Shown here: positions 47,978-59,900 of the stretch, piece by piece
Layout of the letters: every line of letters begins with the position of its first letter
Numbering within the stretch: the first letter of the stretch is position 1
Origin: Geosiphon pyriformis
Lineage: Eukaryota > Glomeromycota > Glomeromycetes > Archaeosporales > Geosiphonaceae
Direction: 5' to 3'
DNA length: 64,000 nt
Assembly (NCBI GenBank): GCA_016748015.1
Contig: JAAOMT010000183.1
Location: 1 to 64,000 of the forward strand
Made by a program: the position numbers and the translations under genes
The notes under the pieces: generated by a model
What the model was told of the DNA's origin: nothing
Database searches by the model: none
What the model saw: only the letters and a program-made list of their open reading frames with translations

Positions 47978-49549
47978 TTATCGCCAGGTTTTTTTACTTA
48001 ATTCAAATTTATCTATAATAGCTCCATGAAGGTCGTGTGCAAACCATTTAATCTTCTCTTCCCATATTTCAATGTTGACATAATGAAAGGTTTTCTGAAC
48101 AATGAAAAAAATGTGCCAGTCTTCAACTCTTTTATAATCCAATTCCCCACCTGCACCACCTATAATAGTGTATACTACTCCATCCGAGCGGCCTCGCTGA
48201 TAATTATGTTGATGACCGCTAATGACAAGGTCAACTTTAAACTTTCGGAAAATTGGGACAAAACGTGTTCTTACAAATTCACCCCAATGTTTTTCACCTT
48301 TGTCATTCCAAGCATCTGGATCCCAGAATTCCACGAAAGGAGGTATATGCACAACCACAATACGAAAAGCAGCATTTTGTGAATCCGGGCTTTGGAGTTC
48401 AGCGACTAACCATTGATCCTGTGCTACGTCATCAATATTACTATCGAGGACGATCCAACGCGTATTTGCTATTGAAAACGCGTGCCATAATGAGTCACTC
48501 GTATAAGTATACTCAAGTCTCGGATCGAAATCATGGTTACCACGGGCATAGATTATGGGAACCTCTTGTCCTAGATGATAGCGGGTCAGTGGATCATAGA
48601 AATCAGTTTGCCATTGCTGTAATTGGTCATAATCTTGCACCGCATCTCCAGCATGCAAAAGAAAGTTTGGAGGTGAATGACGTCCCACCGCAGAATCTAA
48701 GATTTTATTGAAGACCTTCAGGCCAAATTGATTATCTGCAATCGCTAGAATTTTGATTGGATAATCGGCCGAAAATTCGGGTGTTGAAGATATTGAATTG
48801 GGATGGTCTGTGTGATTATCCTCTCGATAGGATTGACGTTGATTAGAGTAGAATGTGGCAGGTAGGAATAATCTAAATTTATAGAGAGCGAGAACACTTT
48901 CTTTTTCTCTATTTGAAGTGTGGGTGATAACATAAACATAAGGTGCGGACACGGAAATCGGGCCGATGATTGCTTTATAGACGTGGTGAGAGGTATCAAG
49001 TATTACAGGTGTCAACACCTCGGATGTGCCACCGCTAACAACTTGATCATTATCCCCACCATTTATACTATTATTATTACTTTGATTTCCATCAAGATAC
49101 CATCGAATCTTTACTTCTTTTAATACACAATTAGATTCCCAGATAGCTAACGCATGGTGGGTCCCTACTACGAACAAGACTGGTTGTTTCCTCAAGGAAC
49201 ACGAAATATAGCCTTCATTAAATAGGTAATTTCGGATTTTGAATTGTGCCAATGTACTATATGGTTGTATGAGGGGCCAAGCAAAAAATAATAACCCGAA
49301 CCCTAAAGTGCCAAATAAGAGAGCTAACCCTATTATTCGCTTCATAATTCGACAACCTTGAACAAGTGTACGACGACATAAGTGAACTAGTTGTCGAGAG
49401 AGCGGTTTTGTGGATTGTGCGGAGAGAAGTGGATCAGGCGTAATGAGTAATTCATTTGGAGGAATATCGAGAGAATGATGCGCATTCGGGTAATGTGAGG
49501 TTTTAACCTTGGGTGAGAGAGGTGTTATGGTATTATCGAACTGAGACAT
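47978..49549 (-). CDS. membrane-anchored calcineurin-like metallophosphoesterase
   Basis: One intronless frame of 523 codons. A cytosolic Ser/Pro-rich head (about 65 residues) and one transmembrane segment (about 71-92, IIGLALLFGTLGFGLLFFAW) make it a type II membrane protein. A beta-sandwich-like region follows, and then the metallophosphoesterase domain: ADNQFG (about 271, the DxH/Q position), HAGDAVQD (about 300), RGNHD (about 335), VVVHIPP (about 400) and SGHQHNYQRG (about 447), so the two-metal site is complete. The layout is like purple acid phosphatases, but the first motif has Gln rather than Tyr/His spacing, so the phosphatase subclass is open. It is convergent with NUP133 (125 bases between the ends). 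Absence of introns is unusual here. Confidence 0.88.
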   Translation of the reverse strand: MSQFDNTITPLSPKVKTSHYPNAHHSLDIPPNELLITPDPLLSAQSTKPLSRQLVHLCRRTLVQGCRIMKRIIGLALLFGTLGFGLLFFAWPLIQPYSTLAQFKIRNYLFNEGYISCSLRKQPVLFVVGTHHALAIWESNCVLKEVKIRWYLDGNQSNNNSINGGDNDQVVSGGTSEVLTPVILDTSHHVYKAIIGPISVSAPYVYVITHTSNREKESVLALYKFRLFLPATFYSNQRQSYREDNHTDHPNSISSTPEFSADYPIKILAIADNQFGLKVFNKILDSAVGRHSPPNFLLHAGDAVQDYDQLQQWQTDFYDPLTRYHLGQEVPIIYARGNHDFDPRLEYTYTSDSLWHAFSIANTRWIVLDSNIDDVAQDQWLVAELQSPDSQNAAFRIVVVHIPPFVEFWDPDAWNDKGEKHWGEFVRTRFVPIFRKFKVDLVISGHQHNYQRGRSDGVVYTIIGGAGGELDYKRVEDWHIFFIVQKTFHYVNIEIWEEKIKWFAHDLHGAIIDKFELSKKTWR

Positions 49550-52121
49550 GTTTTCCTAACATTGTGATTCATGAACACAAATGAATTATAATTTATATAA
49601 ATTTCTCAATTATAAAAGTTATAAATTACAATTGTTAAAAAAGTTATAATTGTTATTAAAAGTGCAATTATTATTATATTGATAAATAAATTAAAGCATT
49701 AGAATTTTTAATCAACATAAATAAAACCATTTATTTTTACTAAAGTGAAAAAATATTAAAAATCAAAAATAATTTTAAAATATTTATATTACAATAATCA
49801 TTAAAAATATACGAAATTTTTTTAATTACAAATTCATTTTGCTTTTTATATCTAAAATATAAACACATATTATTGAACCTAAAAAAAAATTACTTGTTTG
49901 TTTTAAACAAAACACAAAATATTAATAAATTAAATTAAAATAATTAAAAATATATAAATATAATAAATTATTATTATATTAATTAAATTTATATATTTTC
50001 AAACTGTAATTATTACATAATTAAGTATTATATAAAATATTTTATAATATAAAAGTTCTAATTTTTTTTTATATTTATTATTAATATAATTATTTAAAAA
50101 ATTATTATTTTTTTAAAAGCTTTTAATTTTTGTGTTTTATTAATTTTTTGAAATTATTAAATTACTAAAAAATTATTACAAAATCTTAATTATAAAGTTT
50201 TTTTTTTAATATTTTAAAAAAATTAGTTTTAAAAAAAAAATGTTTTTGACTTTTTTAATTATTAGAACCAATTTTAATTGATTATTTAAAAAAACTTTGA
50301 ATAAAAAAATTTTTACATAAAGCCAAAAACAATGCTTTAATAATAACCAAAAACTGTTTTAATAATAGTTAAAGACTATTTTAATTTTATATTACTTAAA
50401 AAATATATTTTAAAAAGATGCTGTTATTATAAATAATTTATTTAAATAAAATTTTATTATATTTAATGCTTTATATAGTTTTAATTTTTAAAAATTTGTT
50501 TTGTATTTAATAATTTTTTTAAATTTATTGTTGTGTTTTATTTGTAAATAATTTTTTTATAAAAAACAAAAATATTTAAGTTATTTTTGTAGTAATATTA
50601 ATAAAATTAATAGAATAATTAATAATAATAAATCTTTTATTAATTATAATTAATAAAATCTAATATTTGTTTTTTGTTTTTTTAATAAACTATAAAATTA
50701 ATTTTTGTAATATACTTTTATCTTTTATTAGACTATTATAATATTAAATTATTTTGTTATAATAATTAGATTATTTTTATACTTTTTTTAAATTTTTTAA
50801 ATTATTAATAGTATTTATAAATAAATTAAAAAAATTAAAAAATTGGTATTTTATTAATTGTTATAATTAAAATAATTAATTTAAGTAATTAAAATATAAT
50901 AATATTATATTTAATTTTTGAAAAAAGATAAATAAGTTTAAAAAATAATTTATAAATAATAAAATAAATTTATTAAAAATAAAAAATAAAAATAGATTTT
51001 ATTTTAAATAAGTTTAAATTTTCTTAATTATAGCTAAAATAAACTGTTTTTATTTCAAAAAAAGCTTTATAAGTATTAAAATTAACAAAAACAATATTAA
51101 AAATAAGATTTATAACTATTTTACTTTTTGCTATAAGTATAATTTTAAAATTAAAAAAAAGAAACAGTTTTTTAAATTTAATATTTTATTAGATTTAATA
51201 ACAAAATTTTTAATTTTAAAGTTTCAAAAAATTTTTTTTATATTAATTAAAATTATATACTTATTTATTATATGTTTTATTATAATTAATAATAATAAAT
51301 TTATAATTTTAAATATTTATTTTTTATGTTTTGTATTTATTTTTAAATTGGCTGAAATTTTTAAGCATAATAATAATTAAATTAGCATTATACTTAATAT
51401 AAGTTTCAAAAATTAAAATAATTTTTAATATTTATAATAAAATTAATTTTAATAGCCAAAAAAATAATTAAATTTATATATTTTTATGAATAAAATTACC
51501 AAAAATTTAAAATAAAATACTAAAAAATAATAATTTTAGCATAAAATACAAAATTAATAAATTGATTAATAAAAATTTTAAATACAATAAAAACTTAAAA
51601 ACTTTTTAAAAACAGTAATAAAAATAGCTTTATAAATAAAATCAGATAATTTGAACTTTAATATTTATAAGAGCACAAATTTTTTATTAAATATAACTTT
51701 TATATAAATATTAGTTTTAATACTTATTTTATCAAAAGTATTTTAAGTATTTTTCATTTTATTAAAAAAATATTATACAAAACCATAATAACAAAAACAA
51801 AAAAAACACTACAAAAATAAATATCACAAAATTTACAATTTTAAAAATAAAAAAAATTAACAAACAAAATTATAACAATAATATTTAAAAAAACTTAATA
51901 TTGTTTTTAATAATTGTTTTAAATTAATAAAATTATGTAAAAACTAAAAATAAAATTATTTGTTTAAAAAACTTAATAATTTATAATAATTTTTTAAATA
52001 TTATTAAAAACAATATTACTAAAAAACAGAAAAAAAGTGTTTTAATTTTTTTAATTTTTAAAATTAAAATATAACTTGTTTTGTTTTAAAATTAATAATA
52101 ATTAACCAAAATTTAATTTAT
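49550..52121. other. 2.6 kb extreme AT desert
   Basis: Almost pure A/T with rare single G or C; no open frame beyond chance and no recognisable repeat unit. It directly abuts the truncated LINE. It may be fully decayed mobile DNA, which cannot be shown from sequence at this degree of change. Confidence 0.6.
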
Positions 52122-54151
52122 TAAGCAACGAGTTTGAAATTTTTTTGCAAATTCAGTCTGAAAGTAAGATTGCTTCACTAGTTAACTTTGTAAACTCTAG
52201 TGGAATTTTGGGTTGATTATTTTTTTACTGGTCTTATGATCTACAAATTTGGTGTTGGCATCCTGTTTATCTATTGGTCTTTCCTGTTCGTACTCATGTC
52301 AGTACTTCTAATAATTTTCTGGCAGACATGGTTTGTATTTTTCTTGATTGTAATTTGTTTCTGAGTGGCCTCTTGGCCAGTTCTTTTTGGTTCCATAATA
52401 GAATGCTTATGTTTGCTGTTCTGAGTGAATCAAAGTTTATCAAATTTTTTCTTTCTCTTTGGCAGTATAGTATTGTGTATGTGGAGCAACTTTGTGATCA
52501 TCATAGTGTTGTCTTTGATTGGTACACCTTTAAGTAATAGAAAAGATTGGACCTCCATGGCCCTGTTCCAGATTGGTTCAAGTTGTCTGCTGTATTTCTC
52601 AACAATGTAACTTTCTCTTCAACTCATTCTGCGGCTTTGTGTGGTGCTGGTTCTTTGAACATTCTTAATTTCAGTGACTTTGTGTCTATTTGCAATCATC
52701 TTTCACAAGTTGATGTTAGTGTTTTATCCGTGTGCATTGACAGATCCTTGAAAAACCTTGGCACAATTAACTGTAGTGCTGATGCTGCTGCCTTCTTCGA
52801 GAATATTGGTTTGGGATTGGGTGTTGGTGTTATGGATTTAATGTTTTCTACTCTGGCAGAATTGCAGGCTATTGTGCTGGCTCTGGAGTGTGTTCCCTTG
52901 TCTAGTTTTGTTTGCTTATTTTTAGACAGTCAATCTGCTTTGGATACTTGCAAGTCAGAATTGGGTCTGGCATGTCCTGACTTTCATAATTAGTATTGGA
53001 TTGAATGTTGACATATTTTTAATGTTATTTATAGTAAGAATTTAAGGGTCAATTGGCACAAGGTGAAAGGTTACTCTAGTGTTTTGGGGAATGAGTGTGC
53101 CAACATGATTGCTGATACCACTTCTCTTTTGGGTTAGTGTCTTCCTTTTTGTGTGGATGAATGTTTTATTGTGACTAATAGTAATATGGTTTCTGGCAAT
53201 TCTAGACACTTTGTTCATGATATTTTTTGTTCTGTTTGTCATGTATGTTGAGAGGTTGGTTCTGATTGTAAGTTTTTAGAGAACAGTCTGCTTTCTGAGA
53301 TTGACTGAATATGCTTTTCATTGGTATGGCATCCTGATTTGCACATGGCTACTGGTTTTACCAGCAGGCTCTTAGCCAATGCTTGCACTTACTTTATGAA
53401 GGCTTTGCATCATCACCTGTCTGTTGCTGTTTAGAAGTGTCTTTATAGTAGACTTTATCCCAGTATATTGTGTTTATATTGCAGTGAAGTAGAGGTATCA
53501 GATCATACATTCTCTTGTAGAGTTAACAAGTCTGCCTGCTGTCAGTTATTGGACTTCCATGTGGATTCTTGGAGAACACTTTCTGGTTTCACTCATGTTT
53601 TCTTATGTGTGTTACAGCTGTTGTTATCTTGCTCTTCTGGTTTTTCTGTGTCTACAGTACTCTTCAAGAGTTTTGTTTTTGATGGTTGATTCTGGGAGAC
53701 CATCTTTGTTTTCTGCAATTCCAAATTGGCTGGTTTGGAAATTGTTAGGTTTGTGCGTTCTCTTAGTTTAGCTTTTAGAGATGATATATGATTGGTTTAT
53801 GCTAAGCACCATGCTTATATAAAAAAGCATGGTTTGATTTCTTTTGATGGTTTGGCTGTCATCTTGGTTTCTGGTTTGTCTTCAGGGTTTTTTGCTGATG
53901 TGGTGAAACTGCTTGGTATGGCTGATGCTTTTGGTATATGTTTTGGTTTTCACAAATTTTGTTCATTTTTCTTAGGTCTTAGTGGTTCAGTCTCAGTTTA
54001 CATAGCTGCATAGTGTTGTTTTGACTGGCCCAAGTGACTAGTTATGTGTAGAAAATACATGATTCACATCTAGTTTAGATCATTTTTTTGATGTATGGTA
54101 CTAGACTGTGTTTAGACCTTACTCATTAAATAAAAAAATAAAAATAAGCAA
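52122..54151 (+). mobile_element. 5'-truncated LINE copy with possible target duplication
   Basis: 52129-54144 matches the last 2 kb of the full-length LINE (from about 59750 on): LADMVCIFLDCN, the IVYVEQLCDHHSVVF segment, an RNase H-like region (CIDRSLKNLG, GLGVGVMDLMFSTLAELQAIVLALE, FLDSQSALDTC), the zinc-binding MCLYCSEVEVSDHTF and the same 3' tail ending CTCATTAAATAAAAAAAT. A 7-base duplication TAAGCAA flanks it (52122-52128, 54145-54151), typical of 5'-truncated target-primed insertion. The reading frame is interrupted by several stops and frameshifts. Confidence 0.8.
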
Positions 54152-54942
54152 TTAAATTATGTATTAATTAAAACTAGTTTTAATATATTTTTATTAATAT
54201 TATTTAAATTAAAAAAACTAAATAAAATTAATAAACTATTTTTTATAAAAATAAATATAACAATCACATTAAAATTAGTCTTAATTAACCACTTAAAAAA
54301 AACTTTATTTAAAACCAAAAAAGTGCTTTATTTAAAATTAAAGACTGTTTTATGTTTATATTATTTAAGAAAGATGTCTTAAAAAATAGCTGCTTGATTA
54401 ACTTTATTGTAAAAAAAACTTTTAAAGTATTAAAACTGAATAAACAACAAAAAAAATAAGTGTTTTTTCTTTATTTTTTGCTTTAGTTGTGGTCATAAAA
54501 ATATGAAAAAAAAAGAGTTTTTGTGTGTATAATATTTATAAATATAACTAATTATAATAATTACAAAAGATTTCAAAATTATTAATAAGAATTGCAATTT
54601 TTAATTTTAATGTCATTTTTTATATTTAACATTAATTATAGTTTTATAAACAAATATAGAAAAATTAAACTATATCCAATAATTTATTTTTATTTTTTAT
54701 TTAATTAATAAAAAAAATTTAATATTTATGAAGGTGATGTCGTTTATATTAAATGCAACATATTTTTTGCTGTTGCATCATATTTTTTTTTTGGTGGACA
54801 ATAAATTTAATTATTATATATATGTTATATTAGGCTTTTTTTATTAATCTTAATTACTTATTGTTTAAAAACCATAATTGATGCTAAAAAATATATAATG
54901 AATTAAGACCATATTTTAATTGTGTAGAAAGTCATTATTAAA
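54152..54942. other. AT-rich spacer between the two LINE copies
   Basis: No supported gene or repeat. Confidence 0.6.
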
Positions 54943-54951
54943 ATGATCTTG
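54943..54951. repeat. LINE target-site duplication, left copy
   Basis: ATGATCTTG, repeated exactly at 61747-61755 after the poly(A) of the LINE; it may extend by up to three A on its left side. Confidence 0.85.
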
Positions 54952-55092
54952 AAAAACTTTTTTCTTTTTTACGTCCCAAATTCCTGAAATAGCACACTTT
55001 CTAAAGAAGTTTTTTGGTTTTTTATCTGTTCTTATCTTTTATTTTGCTCAGTTTTCACAATTTTTCAACTTACCAATTTTTTTGTTGTCCCT

Positions 55093-56934
55093 TTGGCATC
55101 TGATGCTATCAATACTATGTCCACAAAGAAATTGGCCAGAGGTGCTGCTGCAAGCTCTATAAGTGGAAGTCTGAGGCAAAAACCTAAGATTTCACTTGGC
55201 AAAGTCAAACACTTGGGTGACGAAGCTGATTTATCTTACAAAATGCCTGCAAGTGCTCCTAGTCAATACAAGAATATGGATACTTCTTCCGATGAAAAGT
55301 CAGAGTGTGAGATAAACAAAAATGTGAGCTATAATGCTGGCAGTGAAAGTGATGGGCAGTTGGACTCTTGTACCAACACTCTAAAGGCAAAACACTTCAA
55401 CTCTGGTATAGTGAATACTCTATTTCTGGATCTCTGTGATTTTGGCTCTGTTAATATGGGCTTATCTCCCCCTGTTTCTTTGAGGCCTTTTCATCATCCT
55501 GTTGCTTCTGTTAAGGAAAAGCTTTGTTTTGAACCTACCAAATCTTTTGCACTCAACATTAGTCTGTTGGCTGTTTTCGGAAGTACTCTATATGACAAAC
55601 TCAAGAGTGTCAGGTCACTATTCTACAAAATTGATGGTTTTGGAAGTGCATCAACTCTTTCAAAATTTCCAGACATCATTCGGACGTCTTTTATATCTGA
55701 TTCCAGTCTTGTTTTGGCTAAACAATTGGCTGTGTCTAAGAATCTTGTTGTCAATGCTGATCTCAAGAAGATCAGCATACGTTCAGATTGGGAAATTATT
55801 ATCAAAGAGATTCTGGTTGATCTGTTCAAATTGGTAATCGAATCAGCTTTGGTCAAGTATGGGAAAATTTTTTCAATCAAAATACAGCTTATTGGTCTCT
55901 GGCAGAAAGCACTAGTGAAGTTTGAGAGTTTTCAGGTCACTGACCTGGTTGTGTTCAAATGATTAATCTTGCTAGATAAAGATTTAGTGTGTGTTGTCAA
56001 AGCCAATACCAACAAACAAACATGAGATTTGAGGGACAGCTATTGTGCTCTCCTATATACTCTGCTGATGGGCACAACTGCCCATGATCTCTCAGACTTG
56101 GTCCAGTCATATGGTGAGAAAACTTGCTACATTTTTAGAAATTCGGTGTCTTATGCATGAGCCCACTGTGCTGTCATATGTTTTGATTCTGACAATACCA
56201 AAGAGGCTGCCATTTGCTCTATGCCAGTGTTTAGGGATGTCAATCTCATTTGGACTGGTTTGTCTTTTCCTAAGTGTGCTGCATGTGGTAATTTTGGTCA
56301 TGTTTTGTCTGGCTGTAAAAGTGGTGAGAAAAACAGTGGGCAGGGTCTCAAGAGAAGAAGATTTCTTTGTTTTAATTCAGATAAGAGACACTTTGTGCTT
56401 ATCTATGCCAAAAAGCAGGCACCTATATTTCATCTAGTATCCTTCAATGGTGTAACTTGGGCTTCTGTGGTAAGTGGCTCCCCTAAAAATTTGTTTTCTA
56501 CAGTGCTTGTTGAGAACAATTTAAGCATAGGTTCAGTTGACAGTTCGATGCCTGCAATTATGATTCTGGCTTTACATGTTAGTGTTTTTGAGCATTCGCT
56601 TGAGAATGTGTCTAATTAGGTGGCTGACATTTCCTGTAAACTGGACTGGTTGCTGGCTGTTTTGTCAGCAAATTCTGCTGTTCCACCCACTCCCAAACAT
56701 AACCCAATGTTGAAAATGGCTGTTGACACTTTGTTGTTCATTCCTCCTGTGTCTAGTGTGGTTATTGCCATCTCCCAGGAAATTTTTCCAAGTGGTGCTT
56801 GTGTTTTAACTGTGAAAATAGATGGTCTAGAGACTAACCTGGCAGTTCTGGAGAATTTGGTTAAGGCAATATTGAATAAATTAGACTCTTTTGGTTCTGG
56901 CAGTAGTATGATAACCCTTTCTCTTCCCCAATGA
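55093..56934 (+). pseudogene. LINE ORF1, gag-like with zinc knuckle, four in-frame stops
   Basis: One frame of 614 codons from a start near 55093 (ATG at 55117 also possible) to TGA at 56932-56934. It encodes a basic, Ser-rich head, a central RRM-like part and one CCHC zinc knuckle C-AA-C-GNFG-H-VLSG-C near 56275-56316, as in nucleic-acid-binding ORF1 proteins. Only four stops interrupt it: TGA 55960, TGA 56023, TGA 56158 and TAG 56617. Each is one G-to-A or C-to-T step from a plausible Trp, Gln or Arg codon. No frameshift was found in it. Confidence 0.85.
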
Positions 56935-59900
56935 GTAGTTTAACTTGGAAAATTACTACTTGTAATATTAGAGATATGAATGTTCCTGCCAAACAGGATG
57001 ACATTATTAGATAACACATGGTTTCGAATAATAACATTTTAATAGTTACTGAGACTAAGCTTCATTTCAGTGTCAAGCCTTAGATTGCAAATAAGTTTTT
57101 TGGTGTAAAGGTATTTACTTCAAGTCTGGATGCTGGGTTTTTAGGTGCGGGCGTAGCTTTAATCATGAATAAAAAATTAGTCAAACATGTTTCAAAAATC
57201 TCTGAGATTCTGGGTAGACTTTTAATGGTTTGTTTATTATTTAAAAACAAACAGTCTGTTTCTGTGTTGGGTTTATATACAAAGGCTTCTTTGGATAAGC
57301 ATGTAATTCAGGCTGGTTTTATCAATTTCTTTATAGCCAGAGCTTGTAATGAAAGTACTTTTGTTATTTTAGGTGGTGATTTTAATAAGGATGGAAACAA
57401 ACATAGTTCTAGCTTTAATAAGTGTTTGGATTTAGATCGGGTCAATATATTGGTTAATAGTTCTCATATTAAGGTTTCTACTTGGAGAAATTCCAGGGGT
57501 GTTGAGAAGACTATTGATTACATTTTTGTTTCTCAAAGTTTGAGTAATGCATTAGTGAATGGGCATGTTGCTAATGTGGATAAATTCTTTAACACTAATC
57601 ATAGTTCTGTTTAAATTACAATTGGTCTTGGTGGAATTTTGGATTCTGTCTTGAGGGCTATTTATGTTCAAGCCAATAAAGACAAATGGAGGTTTAATGT
57701 TAAAAATACTGATAGAATTAAATGGAAGTGGTATAGGATTGCATCTCGTGATAATTTTGTCATGTTTTCTGATAAGTTTATAGATTTTTATCACTTGTTT
57801 AATCTGGACGACATATGGAGTGTTATTTGCAAAGCCATCTGTTTCTCAGCAAATGAAGTTTTCTCAAAAATCTGGTCTAAAGATTTTGATGGTGGTTTTA
57901 CCAAGAGCTCTTTCTGCTATCATAGATTGGAACTTTTGATTTCTAAGTTGGTGAAGGCTTTGCATTCTGTGTCGTCAATTAAATTCGTTTCTTTGTTGGA
58001 TGTTTGAGAGTCTTTAGACTCTGTTAATGCTTCTGTTATCAAATTTCTTTTTCTTTCGGAATCTCATTTTGATGCTATTAGATCAGCTTTGGTAAAGGTT
58101 AGAAAGTTTTATCATTCTTTCAAGATAATGGAATCAAAATGTGCTAGGGATTCTCAAATCAGGCTAGCAATTGACAAAAGGATGGAGAACTTTGAGTTGA
58201 ATAAAGGCCAAACTATTAGAAGTGTACTTGAGTGGCCATTTCGCAAGGTCATATTGGATCATCTGGTTGTGGATGAGAATCTCATTTTGGAACCTGGTTT
58301 GGTTAAAATTCATGTCGATAGAATTATAGAGAGCTGGATCAGAAAGCATGTGGTGGTTGACGACATTTCGGATGAATGGTGTCACTAACTTCAACCCCTG
58401 GAATATGTCTTTGATGATGTCTTTTTGAATGTTATGTATTCGATTATGGTGGATGAATTTCTTGGTATGGTTTCAGGTTTGCCTGATAATAAAGCTGCTG
58501 GCTTTTCTGGTATTACAAATAAACTATGGAAACATTACAACAAGTCTGTTTTAGATTTGCTTTTGGTGCTTTTGAACTCTTGTTTAATTTGTGAATCTGT
58601 TCTAGATCCTTGGAAGGAGGCTTGAGTGTCTATGATTTCTAAACCCTACAACTGGGAGAGAGTTCTTATAAACACCCAACCCATAGCACTAATTGAAACA
58701 GCCCATAAAATTCTTTCTAAGATTCTCTCTAATAAGATCTTTGTGGCATGTAGTAAGTTTAATGTTCTTCGTAGTGACAACTTCTCAGTTTTTAAAGGTA
58801 CAACAATGCAGTCTCCTATTTTTGCTATTGGTTCAGTGGTTGAAAATGCTTTGGAAAAGAATCATAAACTTTGGTTAGTTTTGCAGAACATGAGGAAAGT
58901 ATATTACTTGATTGGTTGGAAACATTTGAGGAAAAGTTTGGTCAAGATCAAAATGTGCAATAGATTTATAAGATTTTTTGGAAGTATTCACAATGGCTGC
59001 ATGAACAAAGTAATAACCAATTTTGGGCTGACTGATGGTTATAGTGTTTATGATGGCTTAGATCAGTGAGAAGTGTTTTCACCTCTCCTTTGGTGTATTT
59101 TTTACAACACTTTGCTGTGTGAGGTAAAAAAACAAGAAGTGTTGTGTGATTACAGGCTAAATTTGCATTATGTTGCCAAGTCTGGTCACATAGATCTTTA
59201 GGATAGTTTGACCTCTTTTCTTGCTACGCGTGCATTCGTTGATAATATTATATGGGTTGGTTCTAATCAAATGGCTACACAACACATTTTCAATATTGCC
59301 AGTGAATTTTTCAGAATAAATGATATCTCGATTAACAATGACAAAACTGTAGTAATCCCAATTAATTACAGAGTGGTGGCTCCTTTTTTATCTATTTGTG
59401 GTGCTCCTATTTCCATCACCAAAAAGGAAACATCTCACCAATATCTGGGTATTTTTCTCTTTTCTGATGGGTTATCTAAGCCTAGCCTGGCTAAAGTGCA
59501 TTTGGATGTACAGTTTTTTGCCAATCTTGTTTTGAGGAAAGCAATTTCGGACAAACAGTTCTCTTATTTGGTTTCAGCAGTCTTTCATCTTATCGTTGGT
59601 TACAGAACCCAGTTTAGCTTTATTTCTGCTAGTGTATGTCAAAAGTAAGATGTTTTAATTCAAAAGAGCCTGAAATTGAAATCAGGTCTGCCTCTGGATT
59701 TTCCTAATGATGTTTTGCACCATTTCTTATTTTATGGCTTAAAAACTTTTGAGCAGATCCAAACCAAAGGCAAGGTTGCTGCTGTGGTGTGTTTTGCCAA
59801 CTCTGTTGGGGTTTTGGGCCAATTGTTTATGCATAGTTCACATGACTTATAGGTCTTAAGTTAGTGTCCAGTGCATCCCTTGTGCTTCCCAATTTGCATT

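Noticed and set aside
48026-48711. Plus-strand frames of 118 and 152 codons
   Set aside because: They are antisense to the metallophosphoesterase domain, whose metal motifs prove the minus-strand reading.
53042-53242. Minus-strand 66-codon frame
   Set aside because: Antisense to the truncated LINE coding region.
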